Assembly (NCBI RefSeq): GCF_001562055.1
Contig: NZ_LLWE01000018.1
Coordinates: forward strand, 248,001 to 312,000
Direction of reading: 5' to 3'
DNA: 64,000 nucleotides
From: Polycladidibacter stylochi
Lineage (GTDB): Bacteria; Pseudomonadota; Alphaproteobacteria; Rhizobiales; Stappiaceae
The notes below the pieces were generated by a model that searched no databases, had not been told where the DNA came from, and was given only the letters and a program-made list of their open reading frames with translations. A program made the translations under genes and the position numbers. Of the stretch, positions 47,289 to 55,420 are shown piece by piece. Every line of letters begins with the position of its first letter. Within the stretch, counting starts at the first letter, position 1.

Positions 47289-48530
47289 TCACATTGGCCT
47301 GCCGTCGGCGCGTGGTGTGGTGAGCATAGGGGCATAACGTAGTGCGAAAGCTGCAAAGGCAATGACCCAAAGTGTGGCAGATATATGCAGCGACATTGTG
47401 TAGAGTGCATCGCTGATTAAGGGCAAGAAAACCCGCGCAGTCGCGCTGAGCATGATTGAATAGAAAATAAGCGTATCAACCCATGTGGCACGCATAGGGC
47501 GGCCGGTGTGGCCTAAGCTGGAGCGGGTCATCATCGCCAGCATCATACCGGCCATGGCCCCAATGGTGAGCGCATGCAGGGCGTAGATTTGTTCTAGTTC
47601 GACGATTTCAAGAAGCGCTGCAGCGCGTAACAGGAAAGCAAGGGGCAGCCAGGCATAGCTTAATGGCAGTATCCAGAGGATCGGGTTCTTCCATGTACGG
47701 AAGGGAGACCAAAGCCCCAGTTTAAAGGCATGCAATACACCAAGGGCGATGCAAAGGGTGGCTTGCGGCAAGGGGTATTCGCTGTACATGCCAAAGATAC
47801 TATCCAAAACAAGCAGTGCTAGCATACCAATTACCAGCGCCGCCTCGAGTTTGGGAAGGCGCACCGCTTTGGGTCCAAGGGCATTATTCGTGAATATCGG
47901 TATAATACGGCCGGCTATCACGCTGATAAAAATAGCGAATATATCGATAACGGCCAGAAAGAGTGCTTCGGGGGAGATTGTTATCCAACCCCATGCATCT
48001 GCATGGAACGCGAGATTGGCGCAGGACATGATGCTCAACAGCATGATGACAAATAAATTGCGGCGATTGTTGGCTTTTATCAAGGGAATGGCAACGCCGA
48101 CGGTGGCTGCAGGTAAAAATGCCAGATCAATTATTGAGGCAAGCGGGCTATTCCAAAAAAGTAAAACAATACGACCGGCAAGCCAAAGTAGTGCTAGCAA
48201 CGCCAAGTGTGTTCCATGGGGTGTTCGAACGCCCGTCCAGTTTTGTACGGCGGTGAATAAAAAGCCAATCAATATGGCGGCACCAAAGCCGAAGAGCAGC
48301 TCGTGGGCGTGCCAGTAAAGCCCGTCCAGCGGGCCGGAAATTTCTAAGTGGCCGGTTAGATTGAAAATCCAAAGGGGTATGGTGATCGCCGCGTATATGG
48401 CACCTAATAGGTAGAAGGGGCGGAACCCTAAAGAAAATGTGGCTTGTAAACGGGGGGAACTACTTGCTTGCACAGCTTTTCTCGCGCGAGGCGCTCCTTC
48501 GTGTTTTGTGGAATTGCGTTTTATTTGCAA
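47289..48530 (-). CDS. nnrS: NnrS-family haem- and copper-associated membrane protein
   Basis: A 413-residue polytopic membrane protein with about 12 hydrophobic helices. NnrS proteins accompany denitrification genes and protect cells against nitrosative stress; purified NnrS was reported to contain haem and copper. Family features include SLGFRPFYLLGAIYAA at the N-terminus, GLYWHAHELLFGFGAAILIG, LHALTIGAMAGMMLAMMTR and SLGHTGRPM. It is the last gene of the minus-strand nor cluster, 111 bases after the preceding small gene. An FNR-like site and imperfect direct repeats lie in the gap. ATG 48530 is the only good start. Confidence 0.93.
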   Translation of the reverse strand: MQIKRNSTKHEGAPRARKAVQASSSPRLQATFSLGFRPFYLLGAIYAAITIPLWIFNLTGHLEISGPLDGLYWHAHELLFGFGAAILIGFLFTAVQNWTGVRTPHGTHLALLALLWLAGRIVLLFWNSPLASIIDLAFLPAATVGVAIPLIKANNRRNLFVIMLLSIMSCANLAFHADAWGWITISPEALFLAVIDIFAIFISVIAGRIIPIFTNNALGPKAVRLPKLEAALVIGMLALLVLDSIFGMYSEYPLPQATLCIALGVLHAFKLGLWSPFRTWKNPILWILPLSYAWLPLAFLLRAAALLEIVELEQIYALHALTIGAMAGMMLAMMTRSSLGHTGRPMRATWVDTLIFYSIMLSATARVFLPLISDALYTMSLHISATLWVIAFAAFALRYAPMLTTPRADGRPM

Positions 48531-48547
48531 CCTTACATGGTCGATTT

Positions 48548-48591
48548 ACTGGGTATTTGTTGCAAGTCAATTAACTGGGTGTTTTGCAAGT
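48548..48591 (-). promoter_or_regulatory. Imperfect direct repeat with FNR-like half sites upstream of nnrS
   Basis: ACTGGGTATTTGTTGCAAGT (48548-48567) and ACTGGGTGTTTTGCAAGT (48574-48591) form a tandem pair. Within the first lies TTGTTGCAAGTCAA (48557-48570), which fits TTG-N8-CAA. It is only 27 bases from the nnrS start codon, too close for a standard class II activator site at -41.5 unless translation starts later, so this is weak. Confidence 0.35.
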
Positions 48592-48641
48592 AAGGCGCGA
48601 AGAAACCACAGGAACTCTCTAGTCCATGTGTGTTTCTTGTT

Positions 48642-48887
48642 TTACTTTTTGCGGGTGCCATCAGCCTGTTGCATCAGGTTTTTTATATGGGCTGCGAAGT
48701 AATAGGTTGCCGGTAAGGCAATAAGTGCTCCGATAATGATAGACCATGTGGTGGACAGCACCGGGCCGCCAAGCCAGGTGCCGATAAGCGAGGCAAAGAA
48801 AACATTCACCGCAAAGGCTCCCACGCCAAAGGGGTAGAGCGCTGCGGTGATTTTCCAAATTGACCAGCTGTTATCGCGGCGTGTCAT
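48642..48887 (-). CDS. Small two-helix membrane protein of the nor cluster (81 residues)
   Basis: Starts MTRRDNSWSIWKITAALYPF and has two membrane helices (about residues 12-38 and 43-66) and a basic C-terminus. The ATG at 48887 overlaps the stop of the upstream 60-residue gene as ATGA, which fixes this start and implies coupled translation; an ATG 6 codons earlier is less likely. Its place after norD suggests a NorF-like accessory role in nitric oxide reductase assembly or function. That is inferred from position only, as I do not recognise a family signature. Confidence 0.7.
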   Translation of the reverse strand: MTRRDNSWSIWKITAALYPFGVGAFAVNVFFASLIGTWLGGPVLSTTWSIIIGALIALPATYYFAAHIKNLMQQADGTRKK

Positions 48888-49066
48888 CGGCGGGCAATCA
48901 TCCATTGTACGGCGGCCAATGCAAGTATTAGTGCAATGGATGCGATGGCAAACCAGAACTCAGCGGTGGCTGATTGTGCCTGTGGTATGGGCCGGTCATA
49001 AGCGGTTGCCAGCGCAAGAGTGGGGTAAAGAACTAGAGATAATAATGATGATAGGAACAAGCGCAT
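48884..49066 (-). CDS. Small exported or membrane protein of the nor cluster (60 residues)
   Basis: MRLFLSSLLSLVLYPTLALA looks like a signal peptide, followed by a short polar stretch (TAYDRPIPQAQSATAEF) and a C-terminal membrane helix ending in MIARR. AAGGAG sits 8 bases before the ATG, a strong ribosome-binding site. It begins 2 bases after the norD stop and overlaps the next gene by ATGA, so it is embedded in the operon. Function unknown; positional analogy to norE/norF accessory genes is the only hint. Confidence 0.7.
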   Translation of the reverse strand: MRLFLSSLLSLVLYPTLALATAYDRPIPQAQSATAEFWFAIASIALILALAAVQWMIARR

Positions 49067-49068
49067 GG

Positions 49069-50985
49069 TTAGCTCTCCTTTGTTAAACTGCGGTAGATTT
49101 CGGGAAGGGCGCGTAGCAAGCGCTCGGGGTTGGGCAGTAGCGTAAAGCCGCCACGCCCGAAAATCCGGGTGAACCAGTTTTGACCGTCTTCATCAATCAC
49201 AATGGCGTGTAGGCTCATGCCTTGCGATCGAAGCTCGCGTACCGCCATATGACTGTCTTCAATACCGAACTGGCCTTCATAATGATCGAGATCATTGGGT
49301 TTGCCATCGGTTAGAATAATGAGCAGTTTTCGCGCGCTGTTTTGTGTGGCGAGTTGCGCTCCCACGTGGCGTATTGCTGTGCCAAGGCGGGTGTAATGGC
49401 CCGGTTTTAGAGCGGCAATATTCTGTTCTATTTGCTCGTTCATCGGGTCCTGGAAGTCTTTCACCCTTGAGAGGAAGACACGATCACGGTAGAGCGATGA
49501 AAAACCCCAGATTCCCAGTTTATCTCCGGCTGCATCAATACCAAAAGACATGGCCGTCATGGCCTCGCGGGCGGTGTCGATAACTGTGGTGTCGCCAATT
49601 GCGGATTCAGTGGAGCGCGAGGTATCTATCAAAAAGGCAACGCTTAAGTCCCGTTCTGTTTGGCGGGAATCTTGCCAAATTCGATCGCTGCCATACCCTG
49701 TGGCCATTAAATCGGTTTGCGTGGTGATGAGGGCGTCCAAGTCCAGCTCAGAGCCTTCTATTTGCCGCAGCTGGATTTTGCGCTTGGGCATAAGTGCCTC
49801 AAACTGACGACGTACCTGGCGCACATGGGCAGGATTGGCTTTAAACTGCTCATCGTGTGATACCTGTATGGGAGCATCAAGCACACGGCAATGGTCTTCC
49901 ATGTAAGATTTTGTGCGGTAATTCCATTCCGGATAAACATATTTACCGGCTAGCTTTTCATGGTCAGCATCGGAAGGGGAAAGGTCAAGGTGTAAGCGCA
50001 GACGAGTAGCTGCTTTGCGATTGTGCTTGGTGAGGGTAATTTTTTCCTGATCATCTGCCGCCTTTTGTGCATTTTCGTCGTCATCATCATCCACTGAGCG
50101 GTTGATATTCATGGACTCGACCCATGAAAGAATAGCCTCAAAGCGGTGAATGATAAAACTATCGGAGCGGCGGTTCTGCTCGTTGTCTTTTCGCTCGCCC
50201 TGCTTTTTATTGGCCATCGCCATGGCGAGTGGTGCTTTTGCGGCCGGGTCTTGCTCTTCCTCAGCCGCTTTTGCGCCTAGCTTTGGCGTGATAAATTGCA
50301 GCCAGATGGGGACGGGTGCATAGGGGTGATAATTGCGTTGTGCAGTTGGGGTTGAATTGCTAAATGAAAACTGTTCTGCTGGGCCCTTGTGTATTAGGGC
50401 GGCGCAAATATCTTGTTCTATTTGCTGCTCTTGGGTTGGACGCAACAATTTTGGGCGCTGGGCAAGAGCGTAATTTGCCATCAGTTCAAACGGTTTGCGT
50501 AGCCCAGGGCATGTTTTTAGTACTTGGGCTGTGGCGGCAAGGTTACATGTAATAAGCTTTTGATCGCGCTCAATACCCTCTTCAAGGTTGGCGACTTGTT
50601 GCCACTGCTCGCTTGAAGCCAAAGCGGCAAGAGCCGTAAGCCAGAGGTAAGCAGAGCGGTTGAGCTGTTTACTTGGAAAGCTCAGAATTTGTGGTGGTAA
50701 GCGTAGCGTTTCGCCATTGAAACTGGCCACATAGTGCTTATCGCGGTTGGTGGCCAGTTTACGTTTGGCATTTTGGCGGTGGTTTACAGCGGTTGGGGCC
50801 GCTTCTGTTATGTCCACCTGCGCATTGCCATGTAAGGCACGAAATAAAACGGCCAAACTGGTACGTATGTCGGTTAAGCACACAGCCTGATCCGGGAACT
50901 GGGCTGACTGTCCCAGATCACTGGCCAAATTGTGCCAGATGTTGCCAACGGTTTCTTCTGGCTCCATCAAATCAAGCAGTTGCAT
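49069..50985 (-). CDS. norD: Nitric oxide reductase activation protein NorD
   Basis: A 638-residue cytoplasmic protein with a C-terminal von Willebrand A domain from about residue 440. The MIDAS motif is VAFLIDTSRSTESAIG and the later ILTDGKPNDLDHYEG completes the metal site. The N-terminal half is helical, with an acidic run (DDDDDENAQKAADD) near residue 300. NorD works with the AAA+ ATPase NorQ to activate the NorCB complex, probably by inserting its non-haem iron. norQ lies 4 bases upstream. The protein ends with the usual YRSLTKES-type tail. Confidence 0.94.
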   Translation of the reverse strand: MQLLDLMEPEETVGNIWHNLASDLGQSAQFPDQAVCLTDIRTSLAVLFRALHGNAQVDITEAAPTAVNHRQNAKRKLATNRDKHYVASFNGETLRLPPQILSFPSKQLNRSAYLWLTALAALASSEQWQQVANLEEGIERDQKLITCNLAATAQVLKTCPGLRKPFELMANYALAQRPKLLRPTQEQQIEQDICAALIHKGPAEQFSFSNSTPTAQRNYHPYAPVPIWLQFITPKLGAKAAEEEQDPAAKAPLAMAMANKKQGERKDNEQNRRSDSFIIHRFEAILSWVESMNINRSVDDDDDENAQKAADDQEKITLTKHNRKAATRLRLHLDLSPSDADHEKLAGKYVYPEWNYRTKSYMEDHCRVLDAPIQVSHDEQFKANPAHVRQVRRQFEALMPKRKIQLRQIEGSELDLDALITTQTDLMATGYGSDRIWQDSRQTERDLSVAFLIDTSRSTESAIGDTTVIDTAREAMTAMSFGIDAAGDKLGIWGFSSLYRDRVFLSRVKDFQDPMNEQIEQNIAALKPGHYTRLGTAIRHVGAQLATQNSARKLLIILTDGKPNDLDHYEGQFGIEDSHMAVRELRSQGMSLHAIVIDEDGQNWFTRIFGRGGFTLLPNPERLLRALPEIYRSLTKES

Positions 50986-50989
50986 CGCT

Positions 50990-51781
50990 CTACCCGTAGA
51001 TTGTTGATATTAAGTCGCGTAATGCTTTTTGAACGTCTTCCTCGTCACTCAAAGGCTCAATGATGGCCACTTGCAGTGCTTGGTCAACATTCATACCCGC
51101 GGCAATCAAGGTCGCGGCATAGATAAGCAGGCGGGTGGAAACACCTTCTTCCAGGTCCATGCCTGACAGGGCGCGAATATGACCGGCAAGCCGTACCAAA
51201 GAGCTAACGCGGTCAACATCAAGACCGGATTCTTGCGTGACAACGGCGATTTCGGTTTCGGCATCGGGGAAGTCGAACGAGATAGACAAAAAGCGCTGGC
51301 GCGTGGATGGCTTTAAGCGTTTTAAAACATTCTGGTAGCCGGGGTTGTAGGAGGCGACCAGCATAAAGCCTTCGGGCGCGACAAGTTCTTCGCCCGTACG
51401 ATCCAGCATCAAGGTGCGACGGGTGTCGGTGAGCGGGTGCAAGACCACGGTGACGTCTTTACGGGCCTCGACCACCTCGTCGAGATAGCAAATAGCCCCT
51501 TCACGCACTGCACGGGTGAGTGGTCCATCTACCCACACGGTTTGACCACCTTTGAGCAGATAACGGCCCATGAGATCGGCGGCGGATAAATCGTCGTGAC
51601 AGGCAACGGTGTATAGCTTTTTGCCAAGCTTATGGGCCATATGCTCAACGAAGCGGGTTTTGCCGCAGCCCGTAGGCCCCTTCAAAAGAAGGGGTAGGGT
51701 GTTGTTATAGGCGGTTTCAAACAGCTCGCATTCGCGAGCTGTTGGTTTATAGAAGGGTGTTTGTGCACTATGTACAGTCAA
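50990..51781 (-). CDS. norQ: MoxR-type AAA+ ATPase NorQ
   Basis: A 263-residue ATPase that with NorD matures nitric oxide reductase. Walker A is LLKGPTGCGKTRFVEHMA and Walker B is AICYLDEVVEARKD; sensor and arginine-finger regions are PGYQNVLKRLKPSTRQRF. The family's N-terminal PFYKPTARECELFE is complete only if translation starts at the TTG at 51781, which has AGGAGAG 6 bases upstream. The norB stop TAA abuts this TTG, so translation is probably coupled and kept lower than norB by the weak start codon. Confidence 0.95.
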   Translation of the reverse strand: MTVHSAQTPFYKPTARECELFETAYNNTLPLLLKGPTGCGKTRFVEHMAHKLGKKLYTVACHDDLSAADLMGRYLLKGGQTVWVDGPLTRAVREGAICYLDEVVEARKDVTVVLHPLTDTRRTLMLDRTGEELVAPEGFMLVASYNPGYQNVLKRLKPSTRQRFLSISFDFPDAETEIAVVTQESGLDVDRVSSLVRLAGHIRALSGMDLEEGVSTRLLIYAATLIAAGMNVDQALQVAIIEPLSDEEDVQKALRDLISTIYG

Positions 51782-51782
51782 A

Positions 51783-53132
51783 TTACTCTCCTGTTTTCAG
51801 TTGGGCAGATCCTGGTGTGATCACTTCACGCTTATTGATAACCACCATGGAGTAGATGAAGAGCAACGCACCTGCCACCACAGCAACACCGGAACCAAAA
51901 CGCATGAGATAGAAGACAGAGAGGCTGTCTTGCACTTCCATGTAGTAGTCACCGATGACACGTTGCATATGTGTCTGGATTGTACCGGCGAAGGTGAGAA
52001 CAAATGTCATGAATGCCATGCCGCCAGTCATGAGCCAGAAGCTGGCCATGTTCATCACCTGATTATAAGGCTCACGCTTGTTAAGCATTGGCATTGCATA
52101 GGTGAACATTGCCAGGTTCAAAGCCACGTATGCGCCGAAGAAGGCAAGGTGACCGTGAGCTGCTGTTATTTGTGTGCCGTGGCTGTAGAAGTTAACGCCG
52201 TGCAGTGTGTGGAGGAAACCCCATACGCCTGCGCCAAAGAATGCCACGGTTGAAGAACCAAGCGACCACAACAAGGCGGCTTTGTTCGGGTGATTTTTAC
52301 GCCCTTTCCAAACCATGACAAAGGCAAAGGACATCATCAAGAAGAATGGAATGACTTCGAAGGTAGAGAATATCGAGCCAACCCACTGCCAGTATTTTGG
52401 TGTACCGATCCAATAGAAGTGGTGACCGGTGCCAAGGATACCAGAGAATAGTGCCGTTGCGACAATAACGTAGAGCCATTTTTCGACAACTTCGCGGTCA
52501 ACGCCGGTCATTTTCAGCATCAAGAAGGCCAGAATTGCGGCCATGACCAGTTCCCAAGTGGCTTCAACCCACAGGTGAACCACAAACCACCAGTACATTT
52601 TATCAAGGCTGAGGTTGTCTGGGTTGATGAACGCGAAGATCCACAAAAGCGATAGCAGCCACAGCCCTGTGAGCAAAACGCTGGTAATCGCTGTTTTACG
52701 GCCCGCCAAAACTGTCAGGGAAATGTTAACAAGGAAGATAACAGCGGCAACCAGAATGCCGAACTTGACCCAAAGAGGTTGTTCCAGGAACTCGCGGCCT
52801 CCGTGGATGCCCATAAGGTAGGAGACTACAGCGCCAAGAGTGCCGACAACCAATATGATCAGCTGTAAGTAGGCCAGCTTGACCGAGTAGATTTCTCTTT
52901 CAGCTTCTTCAGGTACCAAGAAGTAGGCGGCACCAAAAAAGCCAAGCAGCAACCAAACAATCAGCGCGTTGGTGTGCAGCATTCTTATAATGTTAAATGG
53001 CAGTAGCTCGGAAAGGAAGTTGGGTGATACATAAACCCAGCCAGCAAGCAAGCCACCGAGTACTTGAATGGCAAATAAACCCAGAGCGCACAGGAAATAG
53101 GCCTTTGCAACTTTTTGCGATTGGTATTTCAT
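51783..53132 (-). CDS. norB: Nitric oxide reductase large subunit NorB (cNOR)
   Basis: Catalytic subunit that reduces two NO to N2O in the cytoplasmic membrane. The 449-residue protein has 12 membrane helices. The haem and FeB ligands are visible: His in IRMLHTNALIVW, His in VVHLWVEATWELVMAA (with the Glu typical of NOR), the HH pair in GTGHHFYWIGTPKYWQW and His in AAHGHLAFFGAY. It lacks the N-terminal extension of quinol-dependent qNOR, so it takes electrons from NorC. AAGGAG precedes the ATG. It is in the operon norC-norB-norQ-norD. Confidence 0.98.
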   Translation of the reverse strand: MKYQSQKVAKAYFLCALGLFAIQVLGGLLAGWVYVSPNFLSELLPFNIIRMLHTNALIVWLLLGFFGAAYFLVPEEAEREIYSVKLAYLQLIILVVGTLGAVVSYLMGIHGGREFLEQPLWVKFGILVAAVIFLVNISLTVLAGRKTAITSVLLTGLWLLSLLWIFAFINPDNLSLDKMYWWFVVHLWVEATWELVMAAILAFLMLKMTGVDREVVEKWLYVIVATALFSGILGTGHHFYWIGTPKYWQWVGSIFSTFEVIPFFLMMSFAFVMVWKGRKNHPNKAALLWSLGSSTVAFFGAGVWGFLHTLHGVNFYSHGTQITAAHGHLAFFGAYVALNLAMFTYAMPMLNKREPYNQVMNMASFWLMTGGMAFMTFVLTFAGTIQTHMQRVIGDYYMEVQDSLSVFYLMRFGSGVAVVAGALLFIYSMVVINKREVITPGSAQLKTGE

Positions 53133-53144
53133 GGAATGTTCTCC

Positions 53145-53597
53145 TTAACCTGCGTCGTTGGGCGGCCAGCCCTGCGTATCGGTATGATCTGCCCACCTTA
53201 AGAATTCGGCGAGGCCTTTAATTTCTTCGTCGGTCAAGTGGAAATTGGGCATTTGGCGACGGCCTTCAATGCCGGAAGGCTGTGATTCCATCCATGCCTT
53301 GAGCGTCTCAAAAGCTCCTTCGGGGTCGTCGACAACGCCCCAGCGCGTCATGACGTTGCCGACTTCCGGCGCAAAGTAAGCGCCTTCACCGTGGAGGGTA
53401 TGGCAGTTGATACAGGAGTTTTTCTCCCAAACATGCTTGCCAAGAATCACTTCCTTGGTGAGAGGTTGCGAAGCTGTAGATTTTTCAGTGATATAAAGAT
53501 GACTTTGTACAGTCAGGACGATGAAAATGACAACGAAGAACAGCGAGCCTCCGTAGAAAATGTTTCGCGCCCGGGATTTGGTAAGTATCTCAGCCAT
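53145..53597 (-). CDS. norC: Nitric oxide reductase cytochrome c subunit NorC
   Basis: Membrane-anchored monohaem cytochrome c that feeds electrons to NorB. The 150-residue protein has one N-terminal membrane helix (about residues 13-31), the haem-binding motif NSCINCHTLHGEGAYFAPE and the axial methionine in GRRQMPNFHLTDEE. A strong AGGGGGAGG ribosome-binding site precedes the ATG. It is the first gene of the nor operon, divergent from the DUF1858-type gene, with an FNR/NnrR-like site 69 bases upstream of its start. Confidence 0.97.
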   Translation of the reverse strand: MAEILTKSRARNIFYGGSLFFVVIFIVLTVQSHLYITEKSTASQPLTKEVILGKHVWEKNSCINCHTLHGEGAYFAPEVGNVMTRWGVVDDPEGAFETLKAWMESQPSGIEGRRQMPNFHLTDEEIKGLAEFLRWADHTDTQGWPPNDAG

Positions 53598-53659
53598 ATA
53601 TTGGCCTCCCCCTGGTTCCGTAATAATGGAAGGGGTAGCGTTTTTTGGAAAAAGGAAGT

Positions 53660-53673
53660 TTGTGCTTGCGCAA
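53660..53673. promoter_or_regulatory. NnrR/FNR-type site between norC and the DUF1858 gene
   Basis: TTGTGCTTGCGCAA fits TTG-N8-CAA and is nearly palindromic. Centred at 53666.5, it would sit at -41.5 for a norC start site near 53625 (28-base leader), or for a rightward start near 53708 (17-base leader). The same TTGTGC...GCAA form recurs upstream of the pseudoazurin gene. Confidence 0.7.
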
Positions 53674-53724
53674 AGTTTAGAGCGGTTAAAACTGTAATGT
53701 ATGTATTAGAGAAAGGAAAAATAC

Positions 53725-53943
53725 ATGTCACTTCAATGTCTTGATAATCCAGACATGACACTTGACCGGCTCATGGAACAGTGTCCACAAACAATTCCTG
53801 TATTTTTGAAATATAAAATGCTGTGTGTTGGTTGTCTGGTTAATCCGTTTCACACAATCAGCGATGCTTGTGAAGAATATAAATTGGATGAGCAAGATTT
53901 TCGTTGCGAGCTTGAACGGGCAATTACTGCAACCAAGCAGTAG
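53725..53943 (+). CDS. DUF1858-type redox-disulfide protein
   Basis: A 72-residue soluble protein with the pattern of the DUF1858 domain, described as a hybrid-cluster-protein-associated redox disulfide domain: an N-terminal TLDRLMEQCPQTIPVFLKY, the MLCVGCLVNPFHTISDACEE segment with a CxxC pair, and a C-terminal helix. Such proteins often occur beside nitric oxide and nitrite genes. Here it is divergent from norC with the shared regulatory site between them. GAAAGGAAA at about 53714-53722 provides the ribosome-binding site. A role in NO protection or in redox maturation is plausible but unproven. Confidence 0.85.
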   Translation: MSLQCLDNPDMTLDRLMEQCPQTIPVFLKYKMLCVGCLVNPFHTISDACEEYKLDEQDFRCELERAITATKQ

Positions 53944-54012
53944 TTGATTGCCGGAATTTCTTGTTTAATAGCTGAGTAATTTAAATGTAAAGGAAACGCC
54001 TGCCTGAATTCG

Positions 54013-54747
54013 CTAATGGGCGTGATTGTCTTTCGGGTGCGCCAATACAACCAGTCCGTGCGGATCACTGACGATTATTCGTTTTCGGCGACTTGATACC
54101 AACCCCTGCTTTTCCCACTTGCTCATTAATCTGCTGACAGTATGCAATGTGGTTGCGGTCATTTCCGAAAGGTCTTGCCGGGTAATGGGAAAATCGACTT
54201 CTATGCCATCTTCAACGGGACGCCCAGTCTGATTGATTAATCGCAATAGGGCGTTGGCAACGCGCTGCTCCACCTGCTGTGTGGCCATTTCCATAACGCG
54301 CATGTTGACCTCGCCAACACGGCGGCCGACAGTCTTGTAGGTTTCGGTGGCAAAGCCCTCATATTTTTCGGTGAATGTGTCCCATAGGGATGTGGGCCAG
54401 CTGAGCACAATGGATTCGCTTGCGGTGATGGCTGTTGCCGGGTAAGTGTCTCGGCCAAGTGCTCGGGCTATGCCGAAAAGCTGACCGCTTGGAATATGAA
54501 GTGAGATAACCTGCTCCCCAGTAGGGGTAATTCGCACAACCCTTATATAGCCATCCAGCAACATAAAAAAGCGTTCGGCAGCCTCGGCCTCGTCAAACAC
54601 ATGCGTGCCTTCAGGGTGGCGGCGAACAGAAACGTGATTAAGTATTTCGCGAATCTGTTCATTAGATAAGCGAGAAAAAGGTGGCAGCTTTGCAAGCAGA
54701 CTGGTGTCCAACTTTGGTAAAATTTTTTTTAATGTATTTTCACTCAT
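54013..54747 (-). CDS. nnrR: Crp/Fnr-family regulator of the NnrR/DNR type
   Basis: A 244-residue regulator with an N-terminal cyclic-nucleotide-binding-like sensor domain (FFMLLDGYIRVVRITPTGEQ, LHIPSGQLFGIARALG) and a C-terminal helix-turn-helix (FPITRQDLSEMTATTLHTVS then RLMSKWEKQGLV). There are no N-terminal cysteines, so it is not an iron-sulfur FNR; this matches the NO-responsive NnrR/DNR group. The recognition helix has HTVSR where FNR has ETISR, as I recall for NnrR. It lies between the nor and nir units, which both carry a TTG-N8-CAA site, so it is the obvious regulator. NO sensing is inferred. Confidence 0.85.
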   Translation of the reverse strand: MSENTLKKILPKLDTSLLAKLPPFSRLSNEQIREILNHVSVRRHPEGTHVFDEAEAAERFFMLLDGYIRVVRITPTGEQVISLHIPSGQLFGIARALGRDTYPATAITASESIVLSWPTSLWDTFTEKYEGFATETYKTVGRRVGEVNMRVMEMATQQVEQRVANALLRLINQTGRPVEDGIEVDFPITRQDLSEMTATTLHTVSRLMSKWEKQGLVSSRRKRIIVSDPHGLVVLAHPKDNHAH

Positions 54748-54839
54748 AGATATATTTAATCACAGAGTAACCCACAGTTCTATAGGTTCTTTTTATAAAA
54801 CACAGGTGTTTTTACTAAGTAAAATTTCTATGAAAAAGG

Positions 54840-54853
54840 TTGTGCCAGAGCAA
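54840..54853 (+). promoter_or_regulatory. NnrR/FNR-type site upstream of pseudoazurin-nirK
   Basis: TTGTGCCAGAGCAA fits TTG-N8-CAA and shares TTGTGC-N2-G-N-GCAA with the norC site. TAGTAT at 54876-54881 could be the -10 element; a start near 54888 puts the site at -41.5 and leaves a 42-base leader before the pseudoazurin ATG. Confidence 0.7.
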
Positions 54854-54929
54854 ATTCACGCCTTCTTTTGCGTCCTAGTATTTTTGTGAAAGGTCATTGA
54901 CCGAAACAAAATAGGAAGGGTTAGACAAA

Positions 54930-55361
54930 ATGCTCCGTACAATTTCAATGGCGCTAATTGTTGGAAGTATACTTGCGGGCCCCGCAATGGCAGAGACGTT
55001 TGAAGTTCATATGCTGAATAAAGACGGCAAAGAACGCATGGTCTTTAAACCTGATTTTCTTCGTGTGGGCCCAGGTGATACTGTGCGCTTTATCCCAACA
55101 GATAAAGGGCATAACGCCCAATCTATCAAAGGCATGATTCCAGAAGGCGCTAAGCCTTTTAAAGGGAAAATGAACAAGGAAGTCGAAGTAACTTTCAGCG
55201 ACGAAGGTGTTTATGCAATTGAGTGTAAACCGCATTATGCCATGGGGATGGTGATGACTGTTGCTGTTGGTGATGCCAAAGAAGCTCCAAAGGATTTCCT
55301 AGAGCGACGTATTCCTAAAAAAGCAAAACAACGTTTCGAAAAACAACTCAAGAATCTCTAG
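54930..55361 (+). CDS. Pseudoazurin
   Basis: Periplasmic type 1 blue-copper protein that donates electrons to copper nitrite reductase. The 143-residue precursor has a signal peptide (cleavage near AMA-ET). The copper ligands are His in DKGHNAQSIKGMIPEG and Cys, His and Met in IECKPHYAMGMVMTVAVGD. The C-terminal helical tail (KQRFEKQLKNL) is typical of pseudoazurins. nirK follows 59 bases downstream on the same strand, so the electron donor and its acceptor are made together. An NnrR-type site precedes the gene. Confidence 0.95.
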   Translation: MLRTISMALIVGSILAGPAMAETFEVHMLNKDGKERMVFKPDFLRVGPGDTVRFIPTDKGHNAQSIKGMIPEGAKPFKGKMNKEVEVTFSDEGVYAIECKPHYAMGMVMTVAVGDAKEAPKDFLERRIPKKAKQRFEKQLKNL

Positions 55362-55420
55362 TTTTATCAGTTTGATGTGCTGGGCCCAACGGGCCTAGCC
55401 TAACCCTATCGGAGGAAGTT

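Noticed and set aside
48557-48570. TTG-N8-CAA site as a class II activator site for nnrS
   Set aside because: A -41.5 position would put the transcription start inside the nnrS coding region, so it was kept only as a weak regulatory candidate.
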